Source: Phytoseiulus persimilis
Lineage: Eukaryota; Arthropoda; Arachnida; Mesostigmata; Phytoseiidae
Direction: 5' to 3'
Length of the DNA stretch: 64,000 nt
Assembly (NCBI GenBank): GCA_037576195.1
Contig: CM075102.1
Span: forward strand, 36,824,745-36,888,744
Part shown: piece after piece, positions 32,420 to 47,365 of the stretch
Layout: the number at the start of each line of letters is the position of its first letter
Numbering within the stretch: position 1 is the stretch's first letter
Translations under genes and position numbers: made by a program
The notes under the pieces: model-generated
The model's input: the letters and a program-made list of their open reading frames with translations, nothing else
What the model was told of the DNA's origin: nothing
Databases searched by the model: none

Positions 32420-35400
32420 AAATACCCGTTTTCGAGGCTAACTTCTCGAGTTCACCATTTGTCCCCGATTGCTCCGCGCCAGGAGCATCGATTTCGATCC
32501 TGTTTCTCCCGATTTGTGGCTGGAGGAATCTGGGAGCGAATGAACTAGAACGACTGCATTCGGAGCACACGTTTCCGATGGAGTCGTCGAGAACGGCAAG
32601 GGACGATTTTCATTTTCTCGAATTTGCAGTCGAAAATTCTTGCTGTGCCTGGATCTTCTTCATCCTAGTTTATTCGAAAGATCTCTTCATTATGACATGC
32701 CAGAAGAAAAATCAGGACTCTGGCCCATGCTGGCGGGTGACGAGGAGTCATCAGGGACAAATAGCAGAATCGAGAAGTTATCCTTGGAAAGAGGACAATG
32801 AGGTTGAGCGGCCATATTTTTTCAATGAATAGCTTGAGCCTCCCTCTACTCGGAGATCACTTCATCTGATCTCTGGCTGCTCTCAGAGCGAAGTTGAAGC
32901 CCGAGGAATCAGACCCAGATTTTCTCGTTGCACCCCCTCGAGGTCCGATGGGGATAACGAATTTAACACGTCCCTCCCGTTGAAAAGCACTCGTTACTCA
33001 TGACCAGTGACCACTCTCAACATGACACTTAGCTCCACATCACACAACAAGGGACAGAGACTCTCTTTTTCATTTTGTCTCTTTGTCTCGTATTGATCGA
33101 TACATTGATTTATGGGAGCTATAGAGATATCCGCACGAGAAGTTTCAAGGAAGTTCGGCGCATTTCCACTTGACACACCGCACAGAGAGCTGACTTCTCT
33201 CCTCGTAGAGCGATCCGCATTTTAATGAGCTGTGGGAATCTCCGTCACGTCCGGCTCCTTGTCGTTCGACTTCGATCGTAGATCGTTGGTGGCAGAGCTC
33301 CACGTAACCAACATCGCTTTCTCATGGGAGAAATCAAACTGCTTTCGAATGCCGAACATCATCAAATGCGTCGAACAATGGGAGATCTCAGTGCACCACC
33401 AACGATGAAGGAACGAGCCGAAATCTTCTCCATATTTCACAGCCGACGATCAAGTAATTTCCAATGGGTGAAGCTGCTCACCTGGACTGTTGAACAAGTG
33501 TTTCTCGGGCATTCTCCGCAATTTTTCGCCCCGAAATCGTCGCGGGCCCCGTCATGGCATTGAAAATTGTGATCGGCACCAATTTGAGCTCAAGTGCTTA
33601 TCTGCCGACGATCGATGAGAATGACCAAGTCGCTTATTCGTCAAACTGCGAAAGAGTGCCAGAGTTGAAGAAGTAGGCGTTGAATCAAGCAAGAGACTAT
33701 TTCATTCCACCCGAGAACAGCCAGAGCTAGGGACAATAATTTTTTTTTCTGGGAGAAGTTTATAACGGTTGGGTCACCCTGAAGTGTTTGTCGTCACTGA
33801 CGCAAATCTCCGGAAGAATTCGGAGAGCTAGCGGGAATGGTGCTCCTCTAAAGGACAAGAGAAACACGAACGTTACGCGGCGCTCCTTCTGTTCTACAAC
33901 GTCACTTGGACGTTACAAATTAGGTTCATTCCGAGCGAAGCACTTGCCGGAGCAGAAAATGCTACGCAGGCCAAGTTGGTTCGGAAGGCGATTTCGTGAC
34001 CTGTAGGCATTCTTTCGTCGGAGACGGACAACACCCCATCTCCTCTAGGAGGCCAAACAAAAGGATGACTTCTTTCGGCAAAATGGTTCTCTTTTCCCAG
34101 CTCGTGGCGCAGTTTCCCGTTTCAAGACATCTGCACAGACCGAGCCAACTGCATCTTCGTTGAGAGAAACGACTCATGGACGAAATTCAAGGAGCTGATT
34201 CTCCACAAGTGTCGATTCGGGATCGAAGAGCCTCACCTATGGGTTTGACATCTGCATTCATCCACTACAGTTCGCGCCGCCCGAAACATCGACTTCCATC
34301 CACGAGCAAAGTCCTGATCCCGTGTGAAAGTATAGGAGCCTCTCAAGTTACAGATGGGACGCCATTACAAACTAATTATCAGTTCTCGTAACGAGAGGAG
34401 TATCACTCCGTTCGCTTCTCTCCCTGCTAGATGCTCAGGCTTTGTCTATCCACCCCGCCCAGTCTTGTTCGGAGAGAAACACTCAATTATATTCTTTGTT
34501 CGACTTTGAGGTGGGAATGAATTTCGCGGAACGAGGAGACGTCAGAGCAGTAACGACTCATCCGTCAGTGTCAGGCGGAAACAAGAGCGACACGCCGTTG
34601 ACGTCGAAGACGCGACCACCATCGTTGCCGCCGCTTGGGCCATCTTATAGGATGCCGACCGTAGAGGGAACCTTTCCCCAAGATTTCGGAGACCTGAGGT
34701 GCGCATGAGCACGACTGGCTTCTCGCGAAGCCCATTCACACCGAAATCCTCGATTTGATCCAGGCTTTCCGAACGACCCGAAGAAGATTCCATCACAGTC
34801 AAGAATCACCAGACGCGCCAAGATACTGTCCATTGAGATGCGGTATTCGGAGCCCGGGGTTGGCGAAAAGCTCTGTGTTCTATCCTCCATCGGTTCCAGC
34901 TGGTCCCTAATCAGAATCATCGGAACTTTAACCATGTTTGTAACGTCGAGTTTGGAACAAATAATATCACGAGTTTCTGGTCCAGCTCGTCTCACTCGGT
35001 AGCAGCCTGGATCGAACGCGCCACAACACGGTCTGAGAGGATTTCGGAACAGACGCTGAGATAGAACGGAAGCTGCATACTTCTGTCAAAGAAAGGGAAG
35101 AAAACGAGAAGCGCTGTTTGCATTCCCTGGTGGCTTACCGTAGTACAAGTCACCGCAGAGATCAGCGGTTCGCTCAAGATCTCTGGTGACAAACGATTTG
35201 CGCGGGATTGATTATCTTTCCATCCACGAGGCATGTTTCACCTCATCTCCGCGACATATCCACGGCAGGCGTTCTTAGTCTCGCCAGTCTGAATGGAGGA
35301 GTTGGCTGGAAAGCTGATGATTTTCTGATCTCCAGAAAGGTGTCCGACTCGCGCAGAATTTCACTTTCTAGCGAGCGTGATTTCCCGTCGGAAATCCACC

Positions 35401-38400
35401 CGGAGCTCCCAAGGAAAGAGGACTGCGTCCGTCTCAGCATGGTGGGAGTATCGAACAGACTTTCTGTTAATCTTAAGCGGGGAAATAGGCGTAACGAGAC
35501 GCGTCGCGGATCATAGCATTCATGAAAATTCAAATGACACAATATTCAATGTTCGAGAAAGAAGGCCATGCTGACATGTCCGGGTTCTCCTCATGGGACG
35601 GGAATCCGTGAAACGAGGAACCATACGCCAACGGGACCTGGGTACCTGTGGAGCGTTCAGTGAGGGCCCACCATTGGGAGGTGCGCCGCTAGAACGCTTC
35701 GGTTCCTCAGTGACAGAAGTTCGCCGGGCCCCGTGTACACATGCCGTTCCGATTCATCGTTCATTAAGTGCTTTTGTGCTGCTGCGGTAGCGAATTGAAA
35801 AACCCTGTACCGGTGGGACTGTTCGTATAGCTTCCGTCGCGGTGAATTGGTAGCGAAAACGAAATCCCGATCGAGGAGTGGCTCTTCCCTGGCGAGTCCC
35901 ATCTACGTCTTCGCGGCGCAAGCGGCGTTGTGGAACCGCGGCAAGAGCTCAAGAAGAGCGGAATGAACACTCTTCAAGATCCTGCTTCAAAAATAGAAAA
36001 AGAAGAGGAATCGAGACCTCCGGATGCATTCGCTCCTCCAAATAGTATTTTACCATAAATGGAGACCAGTGTGACGAAAACTCGAGAAAGGCGTGCGAAA
36101 ACGGTCCGCTAGAGATATCTTGACTCCGTCGACGGTTATTTTCTCGTTGTGCTTTGCGGTAGAAGCCGTCACGGATTGTAAAGAGTCATCGAACGTAGTC
36201 GATTGTAGACAGTCAGTCGGTTGGCAAACACGAATTCAAACTCCAGGAACGCTTCCAATGTCTTGTTCGGAAGTCAAAATATTCCAGCAAATCAAGGGCG
36301 GATGACATAACGTCTTTGTACGAGGAGTTTTGGTTCGTCACGACGGTTCGAGAAAGAAACAACAACTTGAAGTTGAAGACTCGAGTTGAATCGATCTTGG
36401 GCATCGCGATTCTTCAAGCGCTTCAACTTGAACCAGAATCGATTTCGCGAGCCAACCAAGAGAGAGAGAGAGAAAGTAGTCATAGTTTTCTGAATTAGTT
36501 GCTGCTCCTACTCGTCAATGATCTGCCATGTGGATATGCTCTCGCTTGACCGGTTGTTGAGCATGAAGCGAAAGTCAAGAGCGACGATGACAGCGTACTC
36601 ACTTAAGGTATCCGCCCAATGATGCAGGCACCAACTTGTGGAAGGTTTCCCGCAAATAGTCATCGAGGACATGGATTTGATTTTCGTCGATGGCAAGATG
36701 ACACTTCTGTAATCGATTTCATGGGTGGTGGACCCACCGTACTTCTTCGAAAATCCGATGCTTGATTGACAGAGAACTTCGTGGTTTCCAGAGCCGGTGG
36801 AAATTGTTCGACAATCGATCGCGGGACAGTTCAAATACTAGATTGTTCCTTTCAACAGTTCATGGCGTAAGAACGTCGGAACCAGATCTCCTGTTTTACG
36901 CCACAGAGATTTGATAATTCTGAGAAGGGAGTCCTCGCAGGGGTGTGCAGCTATTGTTATGGCTAGCGCGGCCTCAGAACCCCTGAATGATTTCTCTAGG
37001 CAGAAAGAATACGACATTTTGAGGGCGACAACTTTTGTTTGTGATTCCCCCATCTGCCTTGGGTCGGAACGAGTGCGTCGCTTCGAGTTGAGTCCGGTCG
37101 GACAGCGGATACTGTTCGCACGTGTTCATATGTTCGCCCACGTATGACGGCGCCCTGGGACTATCCGATCGAATGAGTCAAAATCCTTGTGAATGCTCTC
37201 GAGAGAAGAGCCGACGGCGGCGTTCGAGTCCATCGCGTGACAAACGTATCTGTCGAGTACTCTCCCGTGAGTGTGTATGAAACATCAAGAAAAGGAAGAT
37301 ATGAGTGTAAAGCAAGTAGTAAATCTTGCCAGATCACAAATGGTGCAGACTGCGCTCATGAACTTGAACTGAAATTCCCACTGTCGCGGATCCGAAGACC
37401 ATGCCACGTACCATGCAATTCGAGGGAGAACCCGATCAATAGAAATCGCACAGCTGTCTGACAGCGGGTAAATGATAGTGTGTCGCGGATGACAGTCTAA
37501 TGCGATATTTGTGAACTTCCGTTGTTTCAGCTTGTTGTAGGCATGATGTGGTCGCTACCCGCCGAGCCGACAGGACTTGCTCTGAAGTACTAATAAGGTG
37601 GCTTTCGTCACCATTCGAATCGCGGAACGATGAATCGTGGATGAGTGGACAGATGAATTGATTGATTGCTGGATGGATCGAGATCAAACGTATGGCATTC
37701 GAAGGAGAAGTCCGAACGGAACGGATTTGTTCGACAGATGACCGGTTTGCGCACTGGCGACAGGCCAGCGAAAATTTTGCAGTTGACATCATCACCTTAT
37801 CGATCACAATCGTTCCATTGGGTTGGCGGCTTCGGATTCCGTAGAAAAATAAGCGAAATCCACTCTCCTTCCACGAGCGGCCATCCAGTCGAGAAGGGAA
37901 ACAGTCGACGCGCACCGACGGCGAACTTCACCGGATCAACGGGGGAGAACAGGTGTGAACACTGATTCGGAGAAGATTGCATTCTCTCCCTGTCTGACGT
38001 CCGGTTATTTCCGCGGATTATTTCCACCCTATTTTCATATGCATTTTCTCTCATTGAGAATGGTATTCTGCGAAATCCAATCCAAACCTTCGGCTTTGAG
38101 GATCCTCGCCGATTTTCAGATGAGGCATTGGCAAATAGGCGATAAACGAGCAAAATATGCTTCAACTGAGAATTGACGCGGGTCACTGCTCGACTTTCTG
38201 ATTGATAAGATGTTATCGTCTCGACCGTGTTCGGGATCCGATGCCCGAAGCGATAGAGACTCTATTGAATCAAGAGCTTCCGTTGACCAATCGTATCGGT
38301 GATCTTCTGCGCGATGCATGATGTTGGAGCGGGCTTGTTCGCGCTATATCTCGTGAGAAACGAGATCGTTTGCCATCGGAAAAAACTATGAACACCTATT

Positions 38401-41400
38401 TCACATCCAGAAATACAATAATTGTGGGTCTGTTCTACATATTTGATGCGGGTGAGGCTTGTGAACCAAACTCCCACAGTTCTCGCACAGTCATCTTTTC
38501 AGATCCGGATTATTCGGCGCGTACGGCGCTTCTCGACCTTGAAGTTTCCCGACTCAGAGATCCGCAAGGTTCCGTGGGTTACAAGCGTGGCTCAGAATCG
38601 CCGCACAAGAGAGTGTTCTCAGCGTTCCGACGATCTGTTGGGTACTTCGGTCGTTCACCGAAAGCGTACGAGCTCAGACTACCTCATCGACGTTGTCCTC
38701 GGCGAGAGGTTAGAGTAGAGCAATAGGTTCGATTCAGCCGCTCCTCACTTCAGCTCGAAGTTCAAGAACGCTTCATCATTCTCTTTGAATCGGTGCCCCG
38801 AATGCGAGTTTGATGACCGGGCCTGATCAAACCATTCCAGGGCGAGCCCAGAGGTTCTCTGAGACACTGACCAGTTGAATGCTGCCCTCTTTCTCAGCCC
38901 AGAGAATCAGGGAGCCGTTACGTGCTGTTCCAGCTCCATTCAAGAGCCCAAACCACGGCCATGCACCTCAATACACAAAAAAGTTCATAAAACATCTTCC
39001 CTCCGCGCCTCGATCAGCAGAGAACACTGTTTCGCACATTTGGTGAAGCCCGCGCTCCTTGACCCCCGGCGCATTGGCTAGGAAAGCTTTTCGGAAGTAT
39101 ACGAAAGTGAGCGGGGAAGGCCCATGCTGAACTCAAAAACTTTCCAATGCAACACGTAGCCTCAGCTGATTAACGAGCGTTGAAAGCTTTCAAAAGTCTC
39201 GGATTGAAACTTGGAGAATTCTTTGATTCGAATAATTAAATCCGATGAATTGAGGGAAGAAGCTCGAACAACTAGAACTTCGGTTTGCATGATCTGATCG
39301 ACTGTTGAACCACATTAGATGAGGAAGTTAGGAGGTCATTCGATCCAATATCGAGCATCTCAACGATCGGATGTAGCCCCCAATGATGAGAGGTCAGGAT
39401 GAATATTTGTTCCTCCCTGTCGTTCTTCTCCGCTTCGGAGTGTCCTTTTAGAGGGATTCCGCATTTTTTTTTTGAGCGAGAGACCGCAGGCTGGTGGAAA
39501 TGGAGCACCGAGGATCACGGTTCAGTAGATTTCGTTCAGTCGAACGGGGAAAGCCTGACTGCTCTGGAATTCCGGCCGTCTTGGTCGCACCCAGAGTACG
39601 GTGTAGACTCTTCTGAGCAGAAAATCAACGCGCTTCCCTGTTTTGGCAAGGAACATCCGACTTCGGAGAATCTTGAGAAATATTCGATGGCCGTTCGCGA
39701 GCATCATTGAGGGGCTGTTTTCCACCAAGTATGGGGATGGGAGAAGTATGGGATGAGTGTTTTTCTGTTGATCGGAACAGAACATATGCGCAGCGATCAG
39801 AGCCCAATCATCACGCTCATGAACGGTTGAGTGAATATGTACTTTAGCCTCTTTCAAGCCCTCGTCAAAAGCAGAACTCAGATCCGATGATTTCGATATC
39901 GTTCAAGAATCCTTCTTCCACTCATTGGGCTCCCCGGTACGATCGCGTGCCGGCATTTCATTCTCCATGGCACTCGACCCGCGGACAATGCAGCGAAAAA
40001 CGAAACATCGATGATTTAACGGCTGCCTGATTATGCCTCTGAGCGCGATTCGCTCAATGGACCGACCGGAATCTTGGCAGTGCTCATAACTCACGGTTCG
40101 ATTCAAGCTTTTTCGGAGAGGAAATTTTCGTTTTAGTGAGCATAATCGAAGGTCATGGCACGCTTATCGAATCGTTGCTCTCCTGTGATACGGTAAGCTT
40201 GGAAAAAAACAGGGGCATCGGCTTTCCGGGTTCTTTTGTAAGGTCCAATAGATGCATATAGTTGAAGCATCACGTCCCCCGAAACATAGAGCCTGTACTT
40301 TTCAAAGACGAGCAGCTCTTTTCCGGTGTGAGCGGACTGGAGAACGAGCGATCGGGAGAAACGAGTGTTTCGGGCAGACATGGCGTTTGCGATCTGTAAA
40401 TTTCGTCTCTGTTAAAGACATGTCTCGTACCTCAGAGCGAGGAGATGATTGAACTCCAAAGGAGATCGATGGAGACCGAGTTGAGGCCAGAGGGAGCATT
40501 GTTCGGCTAAATGACCGATCCGAACCCGCCGTAACCTTCTTGAATGTTTGCAGCCGTAGTCGCTGGAGATCGGAGTGTGTTCTTGAGGAGGTCGAATAAT
40601 CTCTACCACCCTGATGGACCATGATCTCTGAAAGTGAACGACTCGGCTCCGCAGAACTCTCGAACAGAGTCGCCGGATTCCATCAGGACAAGCCATCTTG
40701 AATCTTTTCTTTTGAGCAGCTCTTCGCCGGCTCGTGTTAGAGATCATCTCTCGAGCTTTTCGGTTGGGATAGTCAACCTAATGGAACAAGAGCCTGATTG
40801 ATGTCGAATGTCACCAGGGATCTCGGCGAGGAGGAACGGGGCAAATGGGGGTTCGGCTCTGGGATCACAGAAGAATACTCAGGGCTCCCTGCCTAACTGG
40901 TCCGTCTGTATGTCCGTTCGTTTGTCTCTGTGTCGGTCTCTCGCTCCCGTGTCCACGGGATCGGAGCGAACCGTTTCATCATAGGTTCAAGTGGTCATCG
41001 TTCCAGGATAGTTTTTGCGCGCGCTTAGAGAAGATAACGTTATATTCTGTCACCTGTTGTCCCATCGATGGAAAACCTGGGGTTCAAACTCGCGGTTCTG
41101 AACTGTCCTGAGTCATCATTATTTATGAGTGGAGCGAAGACAGACGCTTTGCTCGTTCCTCACTCTCTACAAGAGTTCCAAGCCTCAATCCGCTGACTTG
41201 ATCTGGCAAATGAACCATGATTATTAGGTTCTGTCAATAGTTTTTCCCTCACAAAAGGACTTTCCTTCATTCACTGAGACAATCTACACTGGATGATGAG
41301 TTGTCAGCATTGGTGCCATTCTCGGAATTCACGGAGAGCTTTCCAAGCACTCTTGGGACGGGAAAATAAATGAGGAGGAGGTGGAAGCAGCGAACGGCAT

Positions 41401-44400
41401 CTGCCTGTCGGAAACTTGGCCCACCTTCGCTCAGTGAGGAATGCCGACTGCTGTGGTTATTTGGCCTGGCAGTAACAAATGACTTTTCATATCAGATGAT
41501 GCCTCACACAAGAACCACACTACGATTCCGCAGCGCCTTCGGGTCTAAGATAAATTCGGTTACCGCTGTGAGAAATGAATGTTCGGCCTGGCTTTTGAAA
41601 TAAAGTTCCAACCATCATCGATTCGCCGGCAGCGACTCCTTGAGGACATCTTTCCAAACCGATGATTTGTCCACTCAGCAATCCTCCCATAGCATAGCAG
41701 ACTCAAAATCGTGGGGAAAACGAATCTCAAATAATTCTTTCGCCAGATACTCTGGCCGAGACATTCATCTTTGAGAACCCTTCGGTACGTTCCCCTTGAA
41801 ACTTTTAGATGATCCAGAGAGGATTCAGTGAGATGGCATGAATCGCCGATGTATCAGTTGAGATTCCCGTAGATCTTGCTCTCGTAAGCAAGAATCGGCA
41901 GGAGACAGATCGACCGTTCCGAATTGAGAGAACGAACTCTGTCTCCCCAGAATGATCCGGAAGCGGTTCACAAAATGATCAAATCAGTCGAATCGCTCGC
42001 TCGCGCGCCGAATTTCCTTCAAGAGACGCAGTTATCTCGTCTCCACTTCTCAACAAAGGAAAAAAAAGTGAATAACGCTAGCGCGCACAAAGAAAGCATT
42101 GTGTTGACAGTCCTCCGTATAATGAAGCTGGCGCACACACTAGGAGCTCTCAATTCGTGAAGTTCCCAAAACGAGAGACATTAACCGATTCTCGGGACGC
42201 GCGAGTTCTGGGTGAATCCATTCCATTTCGCACAGAACGTTCCGTCGTATGTGTCCCATTGTCTCTTCATCTTGCTCCGTCGGGGATGAGGCAATTATCA
42301 AAGAGCTTTGAGTTTCTTGAATTTCAGACCTGAGGATTCGGTTTGGTTTCCGTCCCGGACTGTGCCCGGCATAAATCTGCCGGCTAACTTATGAGACCCT
42401 CCGAAAACTCCAGTTCGACATTCCTGCGCTAGAAAAATCAATTTTTTGCGTTGTGACGACCATGAAATTCGTTTTGACGACGGAGCGGTGTGATGTCGTT
42501 CAGCTGATTCCATGAGCTGATTTCTGCGACAGCTATCACGCCATTTCCATCCGGCATCACCCTGGTTCACCGTAAGTGGCGAAGATGGATTCTGCCACGA
42601 GCTGCGTTGGGACATGGGCTTGTACCAGGCCGCATCAGATTGCTTTGTGTTCTTCATTTACGATATGCGTGGCCCATGTAGTCGTCGACCTGGAAGCTTA
42701 AACTGACACTTGAACGGAGCGAAACCTCAATGCAAACGTAGACTGTATCCCTCAAGGACTCTGCGATCAATAACCAGACATATCGCAGAAGGGGAGGACT
42801 GCTGAAACATGTGCGCGCTAGAAAGGATACCAAGCGTGCGTTCTTCTGGTGTTCTAGAGCGGGCAATGAACTATCTGCTTCCATCTTTCGTCCGAAGTGA
42901 GAAATCAGGCGAGGTAGGGAGACAAGCAACTCCCACGTTCTTGACTGCATTCCTAGTTACATGTTTCTCGCTCCATCCAACGTTCCTGGCGTCGAATACA
43001 ATGCGCGACGGAAATCATATCGTGGGGTGGCACGGGCTCGATTGAGCAACTCGACTTCTCGTGGTTCAAGCAGGGATCGGCCGGAACAACTAATGGGCTG
43101 ATACCCAGTTCGCGGCCAGCATAGACAAGAGTTCGGGAACTGCTACCATTGAGGATCCTTGGATGATAGTATTCAGCTCTACAAGGCTCCCAGTATGGGT
43201 AGAATCCTTCTCCGATATCATGAAACATGACAGCTCAACGAGAAGAGCATCTCATCCTGGATCGGAACCCTGTCTGGTTCGAAGGTTCAGTCGGCGGAAA
43301 GCTGCTCCACGAACCAAGCTTCCCTTCTCGAGAAGGGGACGTTCCTTCATGGTCTTGGAACGGTAGAGTTGAGTGGTACACTGTTATACGCAGCGGAAAC
43401 GCGGGATCCGCGGTTGACCCAATCATACGCTACGCTTTTAGACCGAGGAAAGCTGTTTACGCGATAGAGGTATAGCGCTGCAGAACGACCATCGGATCGT
43501 GCAGAGCCATATTCTCCGGCAGATCTCTCACGAAAACTTTGAATTCGATGCCGAATTTCACCAGAAATGACAGTCATCAGGAGCATTGTTTGAGTGTGTT
43601 CTGGGCTAGTGAGAGATTTCTCTTCTAAAAGTAATTACTCTACAGACTCATCATTATTTGCGATCGTCAGGCAGAATCATGGAGTGACCGAGCCGATGAG
43701 GCTTTGATGAAACCTCCCTCCCGTAACCGTTTTCGCTAATCGCAGCCAATAGCTCATCTTCACGCATTGCTCGCTTCAATTTCCAATCTCCAGCTTCCCG
43801 AGAAAATTATCGGGCTGGATGAGCTGAGGATGGAGCTTCGAACATCAATGCAGGAGGCAGGAAGCAGCACCAGGAATAGTTTCCAAGCCAGCTTCCCACA
43901 AGCTTGTTCGCTCTGGCCGCTGATTTCTCCAATCGATAGCAATGCATGGCTGTTGCCGTCGGCCAGCGTTCCAACGATTGGCTAGGTGCCACTGCTGACG
44001 GGAGCGGTCACTAGAACTGGGTGAGACGAACTGGTGGTCGAGGAACCAGTTAGGCACATTCCGTATGGAAATCGAGACCAACTCCAAGCACACGAAGGGA
44101 AGCAGAAACTTCGGATCAGAACCACTCGGAGTTGAGAAGTCGTCGTAAGAAGTCAGACATTGGATGGTGATCGTACACCGTATTCCCACTGTTGATGAAC
44201 ATCGATCTTGTAAACCCTGCTCCCGATCGCGTGAAGATGCAGAGAAGGAGCCATTACCCAGCGCTAGAGGATTGGAGTGGCTACATCTAGTTCGGAAAAT
44301 GAAATCGGTCCACGAGGATTCATTCGTTCGCTCAAGAATCTCGAACGAGCAGTAAATTTTTGAGGAATGATTCTGGCATCTGATTTCTCAGTTCCGATAG

Positions 44401-45440
44401 TCCGAGAAGCCTGAGTTGGCCTTGGATTTTGGAGAGCCATTCGCATGGTGGCACCTCCCGTTTCTTTCTTCGAATATGTATCCTAGGTTTCATCGAGGGT
44501 CGAGGGAGACTATTCAATAAATGAGCGAATGTATGACTGTTCTTCGTGTCAATATATGTCGCGAGACGGCATCAGAGCACATCATGGGTTACATCAATTC
44601 GCGCTAGGGATCTCTCACCTGCCACGCGCAATCGTAGTAAGTTCCAATCATCCTCCCCGAATTGCTTGTCGCGAACGAGGACGCATGGCATGTTTCTACG
44701 CCTTGGATGCCGCCAACAATTGAACTTCCCTTGTTCTGGGAGCTCGAATCGTCCCAAAACCGTGCCCGAACTCCCGTTTCGAGCATGGCGTGGGTGATAT
44801 GGCAAGAGAACGGCCTCTCCATGGCTCAAGGCTCACCGCCGGGCATGTAGTACAGGCCGTTCCTAAGTGTTTCTGCGTCATCGAGAGATTTCCGTACTCT
44901 CAGCTCGTTCCCGCACCTACGGGTCACCTCCCGAAGACTTCGAGTCGGCGATGGAGGCTTGCATCCACTGGAACCCTGCCTCCTCTGCGCATGTACCTGA
45001 AAACGCCATCGCGTTTTTTCGAAACGTGAGACGACGCTGCCCGGGTTTCGGTTCATTGAGTCCATGGAAACGCTAATGTTATGTCTTACCGTGAGCCTTC
45101 GGACGAAAACTCCTCGTGCACGATTGACAGATGGTCAGAGCCGGTCACGGATTCCCCCAGTCTGATAGTCAACGTTCGACTTCGCTCCTCGTGAATCGCG
45201 CCGGTCTCCCCATGGAATTGTTGACCGCAGTCGACCCCAAAGTGGAATTCTTAGGTTCCCAGAGCCGTTCTCCCCTTCCTCGTGTCCACTGAGACCCGGA
45301 GATGACCCGTCGAGGTTCCGGTGGTGTGACTCCGCCGTTTTTAGGAACGCGGCTCTGATCATGGAGGCTCGGGGTGAAGATAATGCTATTCTGAACTTAT
45401 AGCTGGCGACCTGGTTGGAGGATTCCGAGCGCGCTCCTCT
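32420..45440. other. Long gene-poor stretch
   Basis: No conserved protein, RNA gene or intact transposon was recognised in these 13 kb. The more protein-like frames are 34645-34995 (minus, 116 codons), 40133-40381 (minus, ending FDYAH), 43227-43475 (plus) and 43767-43985 (plus); none can be named. A GATTGATTGATT-rich patch near 37660 faintly recalls the repeats at 15.9 and 17.8 kb. Confidence 0.3.
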
Positions 45441-45578
45441 CCTCTACTTCGCTCGACCCGCAGCCACGAACCGAATTCGAAAAAACTCGGGGCGGCACAG
45501 GAAGGAACGGAAAAATCTAGACGTCGGCGCTGGATCATAATTTCGTCGAAAACATCCTCCGCTTTCCGCCTCGATAAT

Positions 45579-45674
45579 GAAAGAATGGTCACAGACGGTT
45601 GACCTGAGAAGTGACTGTACCCTGCTGTTCTTGAATTCAGAACCTCCGTCTGAGTGGAAATGATAAACTTGCTG
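45579..45674 (-). pseudogene. Possible copia-type integrase scrap
   Basis: Read on the minus strand, the segment QQVYHFHSDGGSEFKNSRVQ resembles the integrase core around the second catalytic Asp (HSDxGxEF) of Ty1/copia retrotransposons, preceded by a Thr-Gly pair as in that family. No flanking integrase or polymerase motifs follow, so it is at best a fragment. A chance match is possible. Confidence 0.3.
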
Positions 45675-45999
45675 TCCTGTTCTCAGCTTGTGAGCCGCTC
45701 TCCAAAATGTCGTTTTCGCTAATAGGACTACCTCAGGAAGCTCCATGGTACTGTCGAACGAGTGGTTAAGGGAAAGACAGCCTACAACAGAGATCGGATA
45801 TCGGAGGACGGAGAAGCAGATACCGAGAGACTGTACGTCGCCAACACGACGCAAAGAAGCCGGTTACAGCGGCCAGACGTGGCCAGTGAGTGTGGTCAAC
45901 CGCGTCAACGGCTATGGGGTTGTGGCCGGTTTTCGCCGGATGTTCGAACGACCCAAATAGGGAGGAGGGATCTCGTGTCGTTAAGCGCGCCTTGACGGA

Positions 46000-47080
46000 G
46001 GGTCAGCTAAGGCGCCGACCACTTGAATGAATATCTTCTCATTTCCCAACCTAGCGTTTCTTTCAAGTCGCGTTCTCGTATCGATCTTCAGACTTGACAC
46101 ACAGAAGCACTGAATCATTATCTCGGAGGAAACGGTTGGGAACTGGTGCTGTGGCGATTGGGAAAATTGAGAGAGGTAGCTGCTTCAGACCTGGGGTTTC
46201 CCTACGAACCTTTATCCAATGTTGGCCTCAGATTTGGTTCCCGTTGTTCTCCAGTGTCTATCCATCTCGATGCTCGATACCAATCCACGTCCTGCGGATG
46301 CCGATCCGTTCTCAGTCGCTCACAAGGAATAACAATGAAATTGAAATACCACCAGAATCATTTGTTACGGATTCACGTGATGCATCTTCCCCGACCTATC
46401 CAAACAGCTTCCCTTTATCTCTAGTCATTGCTCGAGAAACTCCAAGAGCACAATTGCCCAATGATATCCAAATGTCCAAGGAAGTCGGGCATGTACTTTT
46501 CCAGGAGTTTTCCAAATTTGGACCGTAACGGGGGGACATGGTCGAAAAAGTGTCGCGACCAAAATTGAGCTGCACAGTGAGCTAAACGGAAGTTGTCTCC
46601 ATCATGTTCTCATATCTGGAATCGTAAGAGGGAAGTGAACAAACTGAAGCGATCATTGAAAGCTCATGGCGGCGAGCGAAATTGCCTTTCTTGGGTTCTT
46701 CCAAGTACGTGGATTCCCGTTTTTCGTTCAACGGAGAAGCAGGTTTATGCCCATTCATTCACGGTAGGCGTGTAAGGGACCAACACGAACAGCACATGTT
46801 CCCCTGAGCTCCTCCGTGACACTAGAAACATTTTTGCGAGGAACGACGCCCTGGGACCATCCCCGTCCCGCCAATATCAAGCCCAAATCCGTGTCTTTGA
46901 GACCGGCCCAAGGACATTCAGGATCATTCGGAATGGAAAAGGCGACTTACGAGGAACCTCTACTTATGGTCAGTCAGGGATTCGGCTCAAAATAGTTTCA
47001 TCCGTCTAGTCTCCTCCGGAAAACATGGGAAATGAACAAAGATCCGGCTGTGGCTGTAATTTGGAGTGTTGGGAGCTATT
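46000..47080. other. No gene recognised
   Basis: Overlapping plus-strand frames at 46094-46528 are open in two registers without family resemblance. Confidence 0.3.
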
Positions 47081-47154
47081 TCCGAGAAAGCACTGATCCG
47101 ATTAGACTCATACTGCGTTCTCTCGCGAGCACCGTTGGTCGGAATCCAACCAAC

Positions 47155-47365
47155 ACAAACAATTCACATACCCTGTCTTGATGAAGGAGTATTCAACCAT
47201 GTCCCTTAAACCTGGCGCGCTCAACGGTGACCAAACGCTACATATTGAATTGCGTCTCGTCTATAGCAGTATTCGGTATGGAACGAAGTGAAGACTTGTA
47301 CAGCCGCACGAAGAAAGCATCAAATGGCTGAATGATGCCAGTACATCCCCCAGGTATTAGTCCTT
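47155..47365 (-). pseudogene. pogo/Tigger (DDE_1) transposase remnant
   Basis: The minus strand encodes LIPGGCTGIIQPFDAFFVRL followed by YKSSLR, matching the conserved IPPxxTxxIQPLDVxxFRxxK block near the last catalytic Asp of pogo/Tigger transposases. A little downstream, after a stop and in another frame, RDMVEYSFIKTGYVN matches the next conserved block (xxMIxYSFxxxGY). The stop and frameshift show it is dead. No terminal repeats or other transposase parts were recognised. Confidence 0.6.
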
